Origin: Lysobacterales bacterium
GTDB lineage: Bacteria > Pseudomonadota > Gammaproteobacteria > Xanthomonadales > Xanthomonadaceae
NCBI GenBank assembly: GCA_017302135.1
Contig: JAFLDZ010000012.1
Span: 1 to 64,000, forward strand
Direction: 5' to 3'
DNA length: 64,000 nucleotides
Position numbers and translations under genes: made by a program. The notes beneath the pieces were generated by a model, which had not been told where the DNA came from, ran no database searches, and was given only the letters and a program-made list of their open reading frames with translations. How positions within the stretch are numbered: the first letter of the stretch is position 1; each line of letters begins with the position of its first letter. Shown in pieces: positions 50,036-58,868 of this stretch.

Positions 50036-51484
50036 TCAATGCGCGGCGGGCACATCCTCGGCCACGTTGCGGCGCGGCCCCTGTTTCACCGCCAGCCATG
50101 CCAGCGCCGACAGCGCCATGCACACGCCGCCGATCGCGAACACCAGCGACTTGTTCTCCAACTGCGACAGCAGATAGCCCACGCCCAAGCTCACCGCGAG
50201 CTGCGGCAGCACCACGCTGAGATTGAACACGCCCATGTACAGGCCGATCCGCGCCGGCGACACGCTCTGCGAGAAGATCGCGAACGGCAGACTGACGATC
50301 GCGCCCCAGCCCAGGCCGATGATCGCCATGCCGAGGTACAGCATCGGCGCACTGTGCACGAACAGATAGACGAAACCGAAGCCGGCGGCCATCAGCAGCA
50401 GACTGATCGCATGCACGCGCACCTCGCGGAAACGCTGCGCCAGCGGATTCAGCACCAGCCCCGGCAACACCGCCGCGACCGCGTTCAACGACAGGAAACT
50501 GAAAGACATCAGCTGCCCGGTCGCCTTGTCGTCGAGCTGCGGGAAACGCTGCTGCACGAAGCCGATCATGAATACGAACAGCGTCTGCATGCCGAACCAG
50601 CTGATCGCATGCGCCGCCAGCACTTTGCGGAAGCCGGCGAGGTCTTCGTGGCCGTCGAGGCTCTGCCGCTCGGTCAACGCATGCGCGATCAACACCAGCG
50701 CCAGCGTACCGAACACCACTTCCAGCCACAGACTGTGGGTGTGGTAGCCCGCGATCTTCAAACCCATCGCGATCAGCGCGTACACCGCGAACGCCCACAG
50801 CGGACGCATCAGCAGCAGCAGCGCACCGACGCCCAGTTTCTGGGTCGACGCGGCGGTTTCGGTATGCGCCAGCACGCGCGGTTCTTCGACCAGCATCGCG
50901 GGCACGATCGAGAACACCAGCGCCAGACCGGCGCCGAAATAGATCAATGCGATATTGCCGTAGATCGCGCCGATGGCGTACGCGAGCACGCCGAACGTGC
51001 CCGACACCGTCTGCATCCACGTGTAGCCCGCCGTGCGCTTCGCGCCTTCGGGGGTGACATCGGTGATCAGCGAACGGGTCGGATTGAAACCGAGATTGAT
51101 CGAGAGATCCAACGCCAGCGCGACCGCCACCGCCACGCCGAGAATCGCGTCGAGACCGAGCGCCTTGTCGATCGCGCCGATCGAAGGCAATGCCAGCAGC
51201 ATCGCTGCGGTCAGCACGCCGCCGACCAGAATGAACGGCCGCCGCCGGCCGCCCCAGAACCACACGCCGTCGCTGATGATGCCGATGATGACCTGGCCGA
51301 GAATGCCCGCCAGCGGACCCGCCGCCCAGACGATGCCGATCTCGTCGAGCTTCAGCCCGTACTTCGTCGACATCAGCCAGCTCAGCGCCGAAATCTGCAC
51401 CGCCAGCGCGAATCCCATCGCCGTCGACGGCAGGCTCAGCAGCATCAGGAACGGCAGCGACAGTCGTTGTTGCATCCGCAGCAT
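50036..51484 (-). CDS. MFS sugar (SLC45-like) transporter, second copy
   Basis: A 482-residue 12-helix membrane protein. GRRRPFILVGG in the 2-3 loop and LDLSINLGFNPTRSLITDVTP match the SLC45/GPH family, as in the gene at 45449, with which it shares family but not close sequence. Probably moves a glucosyl oligosaccharide across the inner membrane. Its start may be ATG 51484 or 51475. An operator-like site (51540-51553) is 56 bp upstream, and the LacI gene follows after 88 bp and may be co-transcribed. Confidence 0.87.
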   Translation of the reverse strand: MLRMQQRLSLPFLMLLSLPSTAMGFALAVQISALSWLMSTKYGLKLDEIGIVWAAGPLAGILGQVIIGIISDGVWFWGGRRRPFILVGGVLTAAMLLALPSIGAIDKALGLDAILGVAVAVALALDLSINLGFNPTRSLITDVTPEGAKRTAGYTWMQTVSGTFGVLAYAIGAIYGNIALIYFGAGLALVFSIVPAMLVEEPRVLAHTETAASTQKLGVGALLLLMRPLWAFAVYALIAMGLKIAGYHTHSLWLEVVFGTLALVLIAHALTERQSLDGHEDLAGFRKVLAAHAISWFGMQTLFVFMIGFVQQRFPQLDDKATGQLMSFSFLSLNAVAAVLPGLVLNPLAQRFREVRVHAISLLLMAAGFGFVYLFVHSAPMLYLGMAIIGLGWGAIVSLPFAIFSQSVSPARIGLYMGVFNLSVVLPQLAVSLGVGYLLSQLENKSLVFAIGGVCMALSALAWLAVKQGPRRNVAEDVPAAH

Positions 51485-51539
51485 GAGCGGTCCTCCCCAA
51501 GTGGTGGAGCAGCATAGCGTGTCGGTTTACGCGCTGCGG

Positions 51540-51553
51540 TGAATACGGTTGCT
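51540..51553. promoter_or_regulatory. Predicted LacI-family operator, site 3
   Basis: TGAATACGGTTGCT, three mismatches to sites 1 and 4, 56 bp before the ATG of the MFS gene at 51484. It is the weakest of the four. Confidence 0.45.
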
Positions 51554-51632
51554 GTTGCGGCGCAGCATCATGATGGCGATTCGCAGAGACGTCCGCCTGG
51601 GGTATTCATCGATGAAGCCTGCAGCGCGCAGC

Positions 51633-51671
51633 AAAGAAAAGGCCCTTGCCGGGGGGAACCGGACAAGGGCC
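51633..51671 (-). terminator. Rho-independent terminator of the TonB receptor gene
   Basis: GGCCCTTG (51641-51648) pairs with CAAGGGCC (51664-51671). On the minus strand the stem is followed by TTTTCTTTG. It lies 43 bp beyond the stop of the receptor gene. Confidence 0.85.
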
Positions 51672-51713
51672 AAATGCTCGCCTGTTGAGAGCGGTATTGC
51701 TGAGCGGTATTGC

Positions 51714-54365
51714 TTAGAACCGGTAGTTCACGCCGAGCAGATAGGTGCGGCCGTACTCGAAGTATTGACGCGGGCGATCCGAACGACCGTCGTAGCTCGA
51801 GCTGAAAGGCTCGTTCTCGAGGTTGTTGACCTGCAGCAGGAACGACAGGTCCTTCATCGGGCCCGACTGCAGCGTGTAACCCAGTTGGACATCGGTGACG
51901 CTTTCGCCATTGAACGCGATCTTCGTACGATCGCCGCCGAAGCCCTGTACTTCACCCACGAACTGCGAACGGTGGCGCTGCGCGACGCGGGCCGAGAAAC
52001 CGAAGCGCTCGTAGTAGGCCGTGATGTTCGCGACGTACTTCGACAGACCCGGCAGCGGCTCGGACGAACCTGGGCCGTTCGGGCTGATGCTGCTCGATGT
52101 GTCGGAATAGTTCGCCTGCAGGCCGAAACCTTCCAGCGGCTCCCACAGCACGTCGAGCGGCAGCGATACCGCCAACTCGTAGCCCTTGATCGTGCCACCG
52201 TCGCCGTTGACCGGCTGCGTGTACTCGCCGATCGAGCTGGGCGGGATATCGGCCGGCAATACGTTGGGCGGAATCGGCAGCTGGCTGAAATCGAACTCGG
52301 TCACCTGGTTGTAGATGTAGGTCTTCAGATCCTTGAAGAAGTAAGCCGCACTCACATACGCCTTGCTCTCGCCGAAATACAGTTCCCACGACAGGTCGTA
52401 GGCATTGGCGATCCACGGCTTCAATTCCGAGTTGCCGCCACCGCCGGTCCAGATGTCGCGGGTACGGTCGATGCTGAAACCGGCGTTCGCGCGCAGATCG
52501 TCCATGCGCGGACGGGCCATCTGACGGCTGGCGCCGACGCGGAGGAATTGATTGGCCGGCAGCTCGAACGACAGGTTGAGGCTGGGGAGGAAGTGGGTGT
52601 AGCTGGCGCCGCGCGAAGCTTCTTCGCTCAGGGTGACGCCTTCGAAAGTGGCGATGCCGGTCGAACTCTGATCGGCGTTCACCATCTGCAGGCCGAGGTT
52701 GCCCTTGACCGGGATCGAACCCAATTCGGTATTGATGTTCGCCTGGACATAGGCGGTGAACACGTCTTCGCTCACTTCCCAGTTCTTGGCGTTGATGTCG
52801 CCGTTGTTGGTGTTGCTGCGACGGTTGTAGAGATTGTTGTACAGCGACAGCGCATCCCAGCCGAGGATGCCGTTGAGACCCGCGTAACCGAAGCCGGAGC
52901 CCGTGAATGCACTCGCCGGCACATCGACTTCAGCACCATCGCGACAGGCGTTGAGGCAGAGGAAGGATTCGTTCGAGGCGCGGCTCTTGTTGCGGTCGGT
53001 CAGATTGACGCCGAATTCCAGGCTGCTGAACCAGCCGCTGTCGAACGTACGCTCGGCATCGAGACGCAGCGACACCAGCGAATCCTCGACCTTGAAATCC
53101 TTGATGTAACCGTCCTGGCCCCAGCCACCGGCATCGGTCAGCACGATGTTGTTCGGATCGGCGTAGTCGTAGCCGAAATCGAAATCGAAATAGCCGTCGG
53201 AGTTCAGCGAGATCGCGACGTTGTCGCCGGCCGTACCCGTGGGCAGGCCGCCGTAGGTTTCGAGGATGCGCTCATTGCGGGTCGCGCTGGAACCGCTGAT
53301 GTCGGCGCTGACGCTCCAATGCTCATTGAGTTGCAGCGTGTGGTTCCAACCGATCGAGAACAGATCGTCGTAAGCGGCGTTGAAGTCGTTGCGGATGACC
53401 GGGTCGAAGTTCGCGAACGTCGCCTGCACGGCAGTGCCGTCGGCATTGTCGACGCGGGTCAGCGGGGCGCCCGGCGGGCCGAAGACCAAGCCGAACTCCA
53501 TGCCACGCTTGACCTCTTCCTTGTCGAACTTGGAATAGAAGATGTCGAGCACGGAGGAGTAGGTGTCGTTGGGCTTGAACTCGATCGTGGCGAAGACGCC
53601 GTCGCGCTTGTTGTCGCTCTCGAAGTCGTAGAGCTTGCCGCCGCCGAGCACACCGTTGTCGTAGCCCCAGGATTCGAACTGGTGGCCTTGACCCGGGTTG
53701 TTGAGGCGCGCGTAACCCAGCGCCAGACCGACCGTGTTGTCGGCGAACTGGTCGACATAGGAGAAGCTGAAGCGATTGCCGTAATTCTTGTCGCCTTCCA
53801 GATCATTCTGGTCGCCGCGAAGGTTGACGGCGAAGGCGCGCTTGCCGAAAGCGAGCGGGCGGATGGTCTTGAGGTTGACGGTGCCGGACAGACCCTGGCC
53901 GATCAATTGCGCGTCGGTGGTCTTGTACACCAGCACCTGGCTGGTCAGTTCGCCCGGATACTGGTCGAACTCGACGCCACGGTTGTTGCCGAGGCTGACC
54001 TGTTCACGCCCGTTGAGCAGCGCGGTCGAAAAGTCGCCGGCAAAACCGCGGATGTTGATTTCCTGCGGACGGTTGCCGAAGCGCTGGGCGGTGAGGCCGG
54101 GCAGGCGCGCGATGGAATCGGCGATCGAGGTGTCGGGCAGCTTGCCGATGTCTTCGGACGAAATCGCCTCGACGATCGAGGTCGACGCCTGTTTGGCATC
54201 GATGGATTCCTGGATGCTGCGACGGATACCGACGACTTCGAGGGTATCGAGGTCTTCGGCTTGTGCTTGGTTCTGGTCGGCCGTCTGGGCATAGGCGGTG
54301 CTGACCATCATCAGCGTGGCGGACGCCAACGCCGTACTCAACAGGTTTCGCTTCAAAGGCTGCAT
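51714..54365 (-). CDS. TonB-dependent receptor for an alpha-glucan/maltodextrin
   Basis: An 883-residue outer-membrane receptor from ATG 54365 (GGAGGGG ribosome-binding site). It has a signal peptide (cleavage near AYA-QT), a TonB-box-like segment (LDTLEVVGIRRSIQ), a plug domain (KLPDTSIADSIARLPGLTAQ, ...GFAGDFS) and about 22 strands ending in the terminal Phe of YLLGVNYRF. It belongs to the carbohydrate TonB receptors whose plug starts with SIxxxxxAK. Its predicted operator and the neighbouring GH13/GH97 and MFS genes point to maltodextrin or starch uptake across the outer membrane. Expression is probably controlled by the LacI regulator. Confidence 0.92.
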   Translation of the reverse strand: MQPLKRNLLSTALASATLMMVSTAYAQTADQNQAQAEDLDTLEVVGIRRSIQESIDAKQASTSIVEAISSEDIGKLPDTSIADSIARLPGLTAQRFGNRPQEINIRGFAGDFSTALLNGREQVSLGNNRGVEFDQYPGELTSQVLVYKTTDAQLIGQGLSGTVNLKTIRPLAFGKRAFAVNLRGDQNDLEGDKNYGNRFSFSYVDQFADNTVGLALGYARLNNPGQGHQFESWGYDNGVLGGGKLYDFESDNKRDGVFATIEFKPNDTYSSVLDIFYSKFDKEEVKRGMEFGLVFGPPGAPLTRVDNADGTAVQATFANFDPVIRNDFNAAYDDLFSIGWNHTLQLNEHWSVSADISGSSATRNERILETYGGLPTGTAGDNVAISLNSDGYFDFDFGYDYADPNNIVLTDAGGWGQDGYIKDFKVEDSLVSLRLDAERTFDSGWFSSLEFGVNLTDRNKSRASNESFLCLNACRDGAEVDVPASAFTGSGFGYAGLNGILGWDALSLYNNLYNRRSNTNNGDINAKNWEVSEDVFTAYVQANINTELGSIPVKGNLGLQMVNADQSSTGIATFEGVTLSEEASRGASYTHFLPSLNLSFELPANQFLRVGASRQMARPRMDDLRANAGFSIDRTRDIWTGGGGNSELKPWIANAYDLSWELYFGESKAYVSAAYFFKDLKTYIYNQVTEFDFSQLPIPPNVLPADIPPSSIGEYTQPVNGDGGTIKGYELAVSLPLDVLWEPLEGFGLQANYSDTSSSISPNGPGSSEPLPGLSKYVANITAYYERFGFSARVAQRHRSQFVGEVQGFGGDRTKIAFNGESVTDVQLGYTLQSGPMKDLSFLLQVNNLENEPFSSSYDGRSDRPRQYFEYGRTYLLGVNYRF

Positions 54366-54682
54366 GGATCCCCTCCACATCAGCTGGAATTCGTTAGCAG
54401 GCCCATGCGCGAATCCGCGTCAGACGCGTGTATTCCGCAGTTCCCGGCACGTCCGGCGTCCAGCCTGTCCCCGGCGTGCCCGGCGATGGTAGTCGGTGGC
54501 CGGGGAACAGACAGCGCCCTGCATACGTATTCATGCAAAAACCCGGTCAAATCAGGGTCATGGAAGCGTTTTTGACGTCAAAACCCATGCGCGGACAGGT
54601 TAGGCTGGACGGTTGTTGCAGTGCAGCAAAGCAGTGGCCTCGTTCGGGACCGGCTCGAATACCCGGTCCAACGCAGGCGCGG
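54366..54682. other. Promoter region of the TonB receptor gene (317 bp)
   Basis: No gene is seen. It carries the predicted operator site 4 (54520-54537), 155 bp before the receptor ATG. The remaining part shows no strong repeat or hairpin. Confidence 0.6.
54520..54533. promoter_or_regulatory. Predicted LacI-family operator, site 4
   Basis: On the minus strand it reads TGAATACGTATGCA, identical to site 1. The wider stretch TGCATACGTATTCATGCA (54520-54537) is a near-palindrome around ACGT, as expected for a LacI-type dimer. Confidence 0.65.
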
Positions 54683-55582
54683 TCAGGCTTTCTGCCAAAG
54701 CGCCACGGCCAGCCCCGCGAACACCGCCATGCCGACCCAGTGATTGTTGAGGAAGGCCCGGAAACAGCGGTCGCGCTCCCGGTTCCGGCCGATCGAAAAC
54801 TGGTATACCACCAGCATCAGCGCGACCCCAAGCCCGGCCCAGTACGCCGCCCCGAGTCCCGCCTGACGGCCAATCAGGCCAAGCCCGGTGAAGAACAGCG
54901 CGTACAGCGTGCCCAGCACGACCAGATCGAGGTCGCCGAACAGGATCGCCGTGGATTTCGCGCCCGCACGCAGGTCGTCCTCGCGGTCGACCATCGCGTA
55001 CCAGGTGTCGTAGCCGGTGGTCCAGAAGATGTTGGCCACGTACAGCACCCAGGCCACCGGCGGCACCTCGCCGCGAATCGCCGCGAACGCCATCGGAATG
55101 CCCCATCCGAACGCCAGCCCCAGGTAGACCTGCGGCAGATAGGTATGGCGCTTGAGATAGGGATAGCTGGCCGCCAGCGCCACGCCGACGATGCTCATCA
55201 ATATGGTGAGCCGGTTCATCGTCAGCACCAGCGCGAACGCGACCAGCATCAGCACCGCGAACACCGCCAGCGCCTCGCGCCCGCGCACCGCGCCGGTCGC
55301 CAGCGGCCGGCCCCTGGTGCGTTCGACCAGCGGATCGAGCCAGCGGTCGGCGTAATCGTTGATCACGCAGCCGGCCGACCGCGTCAGCCACACGCCCAGC
55401 GAGAACACGATCAACGTCCACCACGGTGGCACGCCCCCTGCAGCCAGCCACAGTCCCCACCAGGTCGGCCACAACAACAGCAGCCAGCCGATCGGACGAT
55501 CGCCGCGCACGAGCTTCCAATACAGGCCGAAGCGTTCGCGCCAGACGGGAATTTCAGCGGAATTGGCGGGTGTTTCGCTCAT
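54683..55582 (-). CDS. ubiA: 4-hydroxybenzoate polyprenyltransferase
   Basis: A 299-residue integral membrane prenyltransferase that attaches the polyprenyl chain to 4-hydroxybenzoate in ubiquinone synthesis. It has about eight hydrophobic helices, the first Asp-rich motif in [12 protein letters not shown] (NDxxD) and the second in [13 protein letters not shown]. The frame extends upstream to 55927, but that part is the antisense of tRNA-Arg, so ATG 55582 is the start. The ubiquinone pathway is separate from the biosynthetic operon at 5855 although both use chorismate-derived acids. Confidence 0.93.
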   Translation of the reverse strand: MSETPANSAEIPVWRERFGLYWKLVRGDRPIGWLLLLWPTWWGLWLAAGGVPPWWTLIVFSLGVWLTRSAGCVINDYADRWLDPLVERTRGRPLATGAVRGREALAVFAVLMLVAFALVLTMNRLTILMSIVGVALAASYPYLKRHTYLPQVYLGLAFGWGIPMAFAAIRGEVPPVAWVLYVANIFWTTGYDTWYAMVDREDDLRAGAKSTAILFGDLDLVVLGTLYALFFTGLGLIGRQAGLGAAYWAGLGVALMLVVYQFSIGRNRERDRCFRAFLNNHWVGMAVFAGLAVALWQKA

Positions 55583-55647
55583 CGGATCGAGGTCGCGGAG
55601 CGGCAGGCTCGCGCCATCCGCTCGAATCGGGGACAATAAGGGATCAG

Positions 55648-55724
55648 GCGCCTGTAGCTCAGCCGGATAGAGTAGCGGCTTCCGAAGCCGTTGGTCGGGG
55701 GTTCGAATCCCTCCAGGCGCGCCA
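55648..55724 (+). tRNA. tRNA-Arg (anticodon CCG)
   Basis: A 77-nt cloverleaf: acceptor GCGCCTG (55648-55654) with CAGGCGC (55714-55720), encoded CCA at 55722-55724, D-arm GCTC...GAGT, anticodon stem GGCTT/AAGCC region with CCG in the loop, and T-arm GGGGGTTCGAATCCC. It is followed by a terminator. tRNA-Arg genes are common integration sites, and atypical DNA begins not far downstream. Confidence 0.95.
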
Positions 55725-55761
55725 ATCCGACAGTGACAACCGCGCTCTGCGGACCCGACGA

Positions 55762-55791
55762 CCCCTGCATTCCGCAGGGGTTTCGCGTTTT
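55762..55791 (+). terminator. Terminator downstream of tRNA-Arg
   Basis: CCCCTGC (55762-55768) pairs with GCAGGGG (55774-55780) around ATTCC, followed by TTTCGCGTTTT. Confidence 0.8.
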
Positions 55792-56294
55792 GGCCTTGGA
55801 CTTCGACCTCGTCCGGCTTCGCCATCATTGGCGATAAATTCGCCACTTCTCCCTCTCTCCTCTCCGTCCCCTTGGACTTCATGCTTGTCAAGTGCAAGCG
55901 ATGATTTTCGGTTTCCTTGCAAATCAACGCCTTACGCTTGGTCTCGGGAACGCGGTTTTATGGCGTCATTGCCTGCCAAGAGGAACCACGGCGTTGTGTG
56001 CGATGGCGCCCTCGCGTTGCACTGCAATCGCAACCGCGCGTAATGCCTGACGCCGAATCGCAGCCGTGAGCACTCATTTGGGCCGATAGGAATCCAACAG
56101 CAGCCTGCCACCGACAGGCGCGTGACTTGCCTCCCCTCCGCCTTCCGTTACTCGGCCTGGGACTGGGCCATTTGATCTTCGGTTGATCCTTGTCGAGGTA
56201 CGCTCGCCCCGAATGCCCCGGATCAGTCCGCCCGACAAGTCGCTCCGCCCGCAACCCCGATCCCGATGTCGAGACGTTTGACGTCCAACGGGCG
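55792..56294. other. Gene-free stretch between tRNA-Arg and the XRE regulator
   Basis: About 500 bp without convincing gene, repeat or RNA. Open frames on both strands lack domain character. It may be the scar of an insertion or the left end of the island, but no att-like repeat of the tRNA end was found in the window. Confidence 0.4.
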
Positions 56295-56639
56295 TTACCG
56301 GCCGCGCTTGGCGCGCTTGGAGGTGGGCATCTCAAACAACTCGATCATCTTCTTGAGGCGGTCCTTGTCGACTCGGTCCATGCGAATGTACTTGCGGAAG
56401 AAGCGCAGGTCTTCGGGAGAGGCCTTCACGGGCGGTGGCTCGCCGAGCAGGTCCTGAAGGGTGACATCTAGGGCTTTGGCCAGATCGACCAGCACCTTCG
56501 CCGACAGGTTCGGCACCTCGCGGTTTTCGAGTTCCCAAACGTAACTCTTGCTGATGCCCGCCGCCCGGGCCAATTCGTCCATCGTGAGACTTGAATTCTT
56601 GCGTAGTCGTCGCAATCGCAGGCTGAAGGCCGTCGCCAT
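56295..56639 (-). CDS. XRE-family HTH transcriptional regulator
   Basis: A 114-residue protein from ATG 56639 with a good ribosome-binding site (GGGAGAAAG). The helix-turn-helix SLTMDELARAAGISKSYVWE is followed by LENREVPNLSAKVLVDLAKA, a classic Cro/CI-like domain. The C-terminal part (about 75-114) is basic with a kinked helix (FFRKYIRMDRVDKDRLKKMIE) as in phage- or island-borne repressors. It is divergent from the gene at 56784 and probably controls it and itself. Confidence 0.9.
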   Translation of the reverse strand: MATAFSLRLRRLRKNSSLTMDELARAAGISKSYVWELENREVPNLSAKVLVDLAKALDVTLQDLLGEPPPVKASPEDLRFFRKYIRMDRVDKDRLKKMIELFEMPTSKRAKRGR

Positions 56640-56723
56640 ACGCTTTCTCCCCTGGTCGGAGGCGCCAAGATTCGGCGCAGAAACATGAACGAATGAATTT
56701 TACCACCGTATGACTTTTGGTGA

Positions 56724-56751
56724 TTGACAGCCTTTGCTGTCGTTCTAGACT
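56724..56751 (+). promoter_or_regulatory. Sigma-70-like promoter of the gene at 56784
   Basis: TTGACA (56724-56729), a 16-bp spacer and TAGACT (56746-56751). The predicted start of transcription near 56758 would give a 26-nt leader. It lies in the divergent region shared with the XRE regulator, which may bind here. Confidence 0.5.
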
Positions 56752-56783
56752 CTGAACTTTAAGTATGTCGATAGTGAATAAGC

Positions 56784-57674
56784 GTGGATCTGCGGTGCGC
56801 TTTGTCGGCAAAGGGGATTGCCGACGACCGGTCGGGGTTTACGCTGGAGACGTTTGTGTCCAGCATTGAAGTGCAAGTGAATGTGTTGTCGAAGATTCCC
56901 CCGGATGACGTCCTGTTCGACTTCCTCGCACGGTGCGGTCTGCCGATACGGTTTGGCATCGTCGACACCGACGATGCGGCGTCGGTGATCCGGCACATCG
57001 TCGGCGAGATCGAGCGAGCGCCAACACCCGTTCGAGAGTGCGTCTTGGCCAGCCTACGGCGCATCGCCCTGTTGGCCGACGAGGCCGGTCTGGCAGCGTT
57101 GCGCGATGTGAACGAAGCCCACGCTGGGCCGGTGAATGCGTTGCATCTGCCCGATGCACCGGCGCAATGCGCGTTGTGGATGTACTTGCGCCACCGCGAC
57201 CTGTTCGATGAGGCGCTTCGATTGCGCGGACTGCATACCCCGCGGCATGAACCGATGCTGCTCGACACCCTGCGACAGCCCTTGGGACGCCCCGACGCCC
57301 TGGTCGTCGACAACGTGCGCCTGTTGGAAGCAACCCTGCTTGATGAAACCACCGGCGGCGAGATCGCCATCCGGGCGCCGGAGGGCAATCCACGGATCGG
57401 CGTGCTGGAGTTGCTGGCCTGTTGGATGCCGATGGAGAACCCGATGCGGCAGGGACGCTTTCGGTTGATCGCCGCCAAGCTCGGCATCGACTTCTTTCCC
57501 GAGCCCGGGCAGTCGATCGGGCGTTCGGTCTTGGTCGCGCTGCGGCGGCGCGGGAGCAATCTGGGCGAATTCGATTCGGGCACGCGCGTGCAGCTGGAGG
57601 CGTGGCTGCACTTCTGGCACCTCGCGCCAGGGTTCGACCTACAGACCGGCCCATCGTTTCAGACGACAGCATGA
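56784..57674 (+). CDS. Unknown island protein A
   Basis: A 296-residue cytoplasmic protein starting at GTG 56784. Helical in the first half (LLADEAGLAALRDVNEAHAG), with a repeated Arg/Leu pattern (HRDLFDEALRLRGLHTPRHE). The second half is mixed. No motif for catalysis, metal binding or membrane insertion is recognised. The stop is 6 bp before the next gene (57681), so the two form an operon, divergent from the XRE regulator and probably under its control. The base composition is still as GC-rich as the chromosome. Confidence 0.65.
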   Translation: MDLRCALSAKGIADDRSGFTLETFVSSIEVQVNVLSKIPPDDVLFDFLARCGLPIRFGIVDTDDAASVIRHIVGEIERAPTPVRECVLASLRRIALLADEAGLAALRDVNEAHAGPVNALHLPDAPAQCALWMYLRHRDLFDEALRLRGLHTPRHEPMLLDTLRQPLGRPDALVVDNVRLLEATLLDETTGGEIAIRAPEGNPRIGVLELLACWMPMENPMRQGRFRLIAAKLGIDFFPEPGQSIGRSVLVALRRRGSNLGEFDSGTRVQLEAWLHFWHLAPGFDLQTGPSFQTTA

Positions 57675-57680
57675 GGCGCG

Positions 57681-58616
57681 ATGGACCTTCTGGAATTGCT
57701 GGCCGCCTGCATCGAGCAGGGGCGAACCGCCATTGCGCCAACGCTGGTCAGTCCCATCGAACGCGAACGCCTCGACCAACTGCGGCAGCTCGGGGCGATG
57801 ACGCTCGCCCCCGCCGACGTGATTTTCTGCCCGCACTGCGAAATCCGCACGGTGCGTGTGCTGGCCGTGGGATCCGGATTCTGCATTGATTGCGGGCTGG
57901 TCAGCCTGACGGCGAAAGACACCCTGCGCCTCGCCCCGGACGGCGATTGGCTGCGACGGCGCATGGCGCAGGCCTTGGGTCTGGCCGGTGAGCCCGCGTG
58001 GGTGATCGTACCCGGCCGGGTCTGGAAGATCGGCGATGTCCGCACCGCCGCTCAGCGCCGCCGGGTCCTCTTCGGGCAACAGATAGGGGACATGATGGTC
58101 CTGAGGGTGTTGTTAGCCGCCTGGCCGACCCACGTCGGCGAGACGCCGGCCGTCATCGTGACCACCTCGCCCCCGGACCGAGTCTTCCTGCCTGGTGTCC
58201 CAGCCACCCTCGTCCCCCTGCCCGCCGCGTTCCGCCTGCGTGGGGGCGGCCTGGTCGCCGACGAGGCCGTTTGGGCCGGCGTCGGGGCGTCGGCCGGCCT
58301 GAGCGCGACCGTGCGCCGATATGGGCCTTTCTCGCACGACTTCCGTGAGGTGACCCTGCCGGGCGAGGTGATGCCCATTGCCTTGACTCCCGCGCAGGCC
58401 GCGATCATGCGAATCTTGTGGGAGCTGGAGGGTGCCTTGATCGACCGCAGGACGTTGATGCGGCGGGCGGGCGTGGAGCTGGAAAAGCCTGTCGATGCGT
58501 TTGCGCGGAACAAGTTTCCACAAGCGAATCGGGCTTATCGGGTTCTGGTCTCATCCGATCGAGGTGGCAACTACTTGATTTCACGAAACGCTATTCAGTT
58601 CAACCACAGCTCATAA
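57681..58616 (+). CDS. Unknown island protein B with CxxC zinc-ribbon and C-terminal winged-helix-like part
   Basis: A 311-residue protein. CPHCEIRTV (about 50) and CIDCGLVSL (about 72) form a four-Cys zinc-ribbon pattern as in TFIIB/transposon or nuclease zinc fingers. The C-terminal third (ALTPAQAAIMRILWELEGAL, IDRRTLMRRAGVEL) resembles a winged helix. It could be a DNA-binding regulator or part of a recombination/defence protein. Co-transcribed with 56784 (6-bp gap). No named family recognised. Confidence 0.65.
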   Translation: MDLLELLAACIEQGRTAIAPTLVSPIERERLDQLRQLGAMTLAPADVIFCPHCEIRTVRVLAVGSGFCIDCGLVSLTAKDTLRLAPDGDWLRRRMAQALGLAGEPAWVIVPGRVWKIGDVRTAAQRRRVLFGQQIGDMMVLRVLLAAWPTHVGETPAVIVTTSPPDRVFLPGVPATLVPLPAAFRLRGGGLVADEAVWAGVGASAGLSATVRRYGPFSHDFREVTLPGEVMPIALTPAQAAIMRILWELEGALIDRRTLMRRAGVELEKPVDAFARNKFPQANRAYRVLVSSDRGGNYLISRNAIQFNHSS

Positions 58617-58868
58617 ATTCTTGATGCCCACTCATGGACGGTAGATCACCCTGTAATTTCTTGCAGGTTCGACGGCGCCAAGCTCAATCGACACAGTCAT
58701 CCAAAGGATCGGCCCAAACCAGCTACAGACATCGGAAAGGCGTCAGCTGCTTGAGGTAGAGTTATAGGATGAACACGCGGGGTAATGCGGGGACTCAACA
58801 ATTCTTGGCCGATGTGGCGACCAAGAATTGTTGAGTCTTGAAGTCGACGTAGGCTGTCAGGGGAAAAT
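58617..58868. other. Leader of the kinase-ATPase operon (252 bp)
   Basis: No gene is seen. It holds the inverted repeat at 58793-58836. The AT-rich stretch near 58755-58770 (GAGTTATAGGAT) is a possible -10 region. GC content drops from here to the end of the window. Confidence 0.5.
58793..58836. promoter_or_regulatory. Perfect 16-bp inverted repeat upstream of the kinase-ATPase operon
   Basis: ACTCAACAATTCTTGG (58793-58808) and CCAAGAATTGTTGAGT (58821-58836), spacer 12 bp. There is no T-run after it, so a plain terminator is unlikely. An operator for a dimeric regulator, or a leader hairpin, is likely. It ends 32 bp before the ATG at 58869. Confidence 0.8.

Noticed and set aside
51549..54575. 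Long plus-strand open frame (about 1,000 codons)
   Set aside because: It is the complement of the TonB receptor gene, which has a signal peptide, plug motif and terminal Phe.
55583..55927. N-terminal extension of ubiA with [19 protein letters not shown]
   Set aside because: This is the antisense translation of tRNA-Arg. The true start is ATG 55582.
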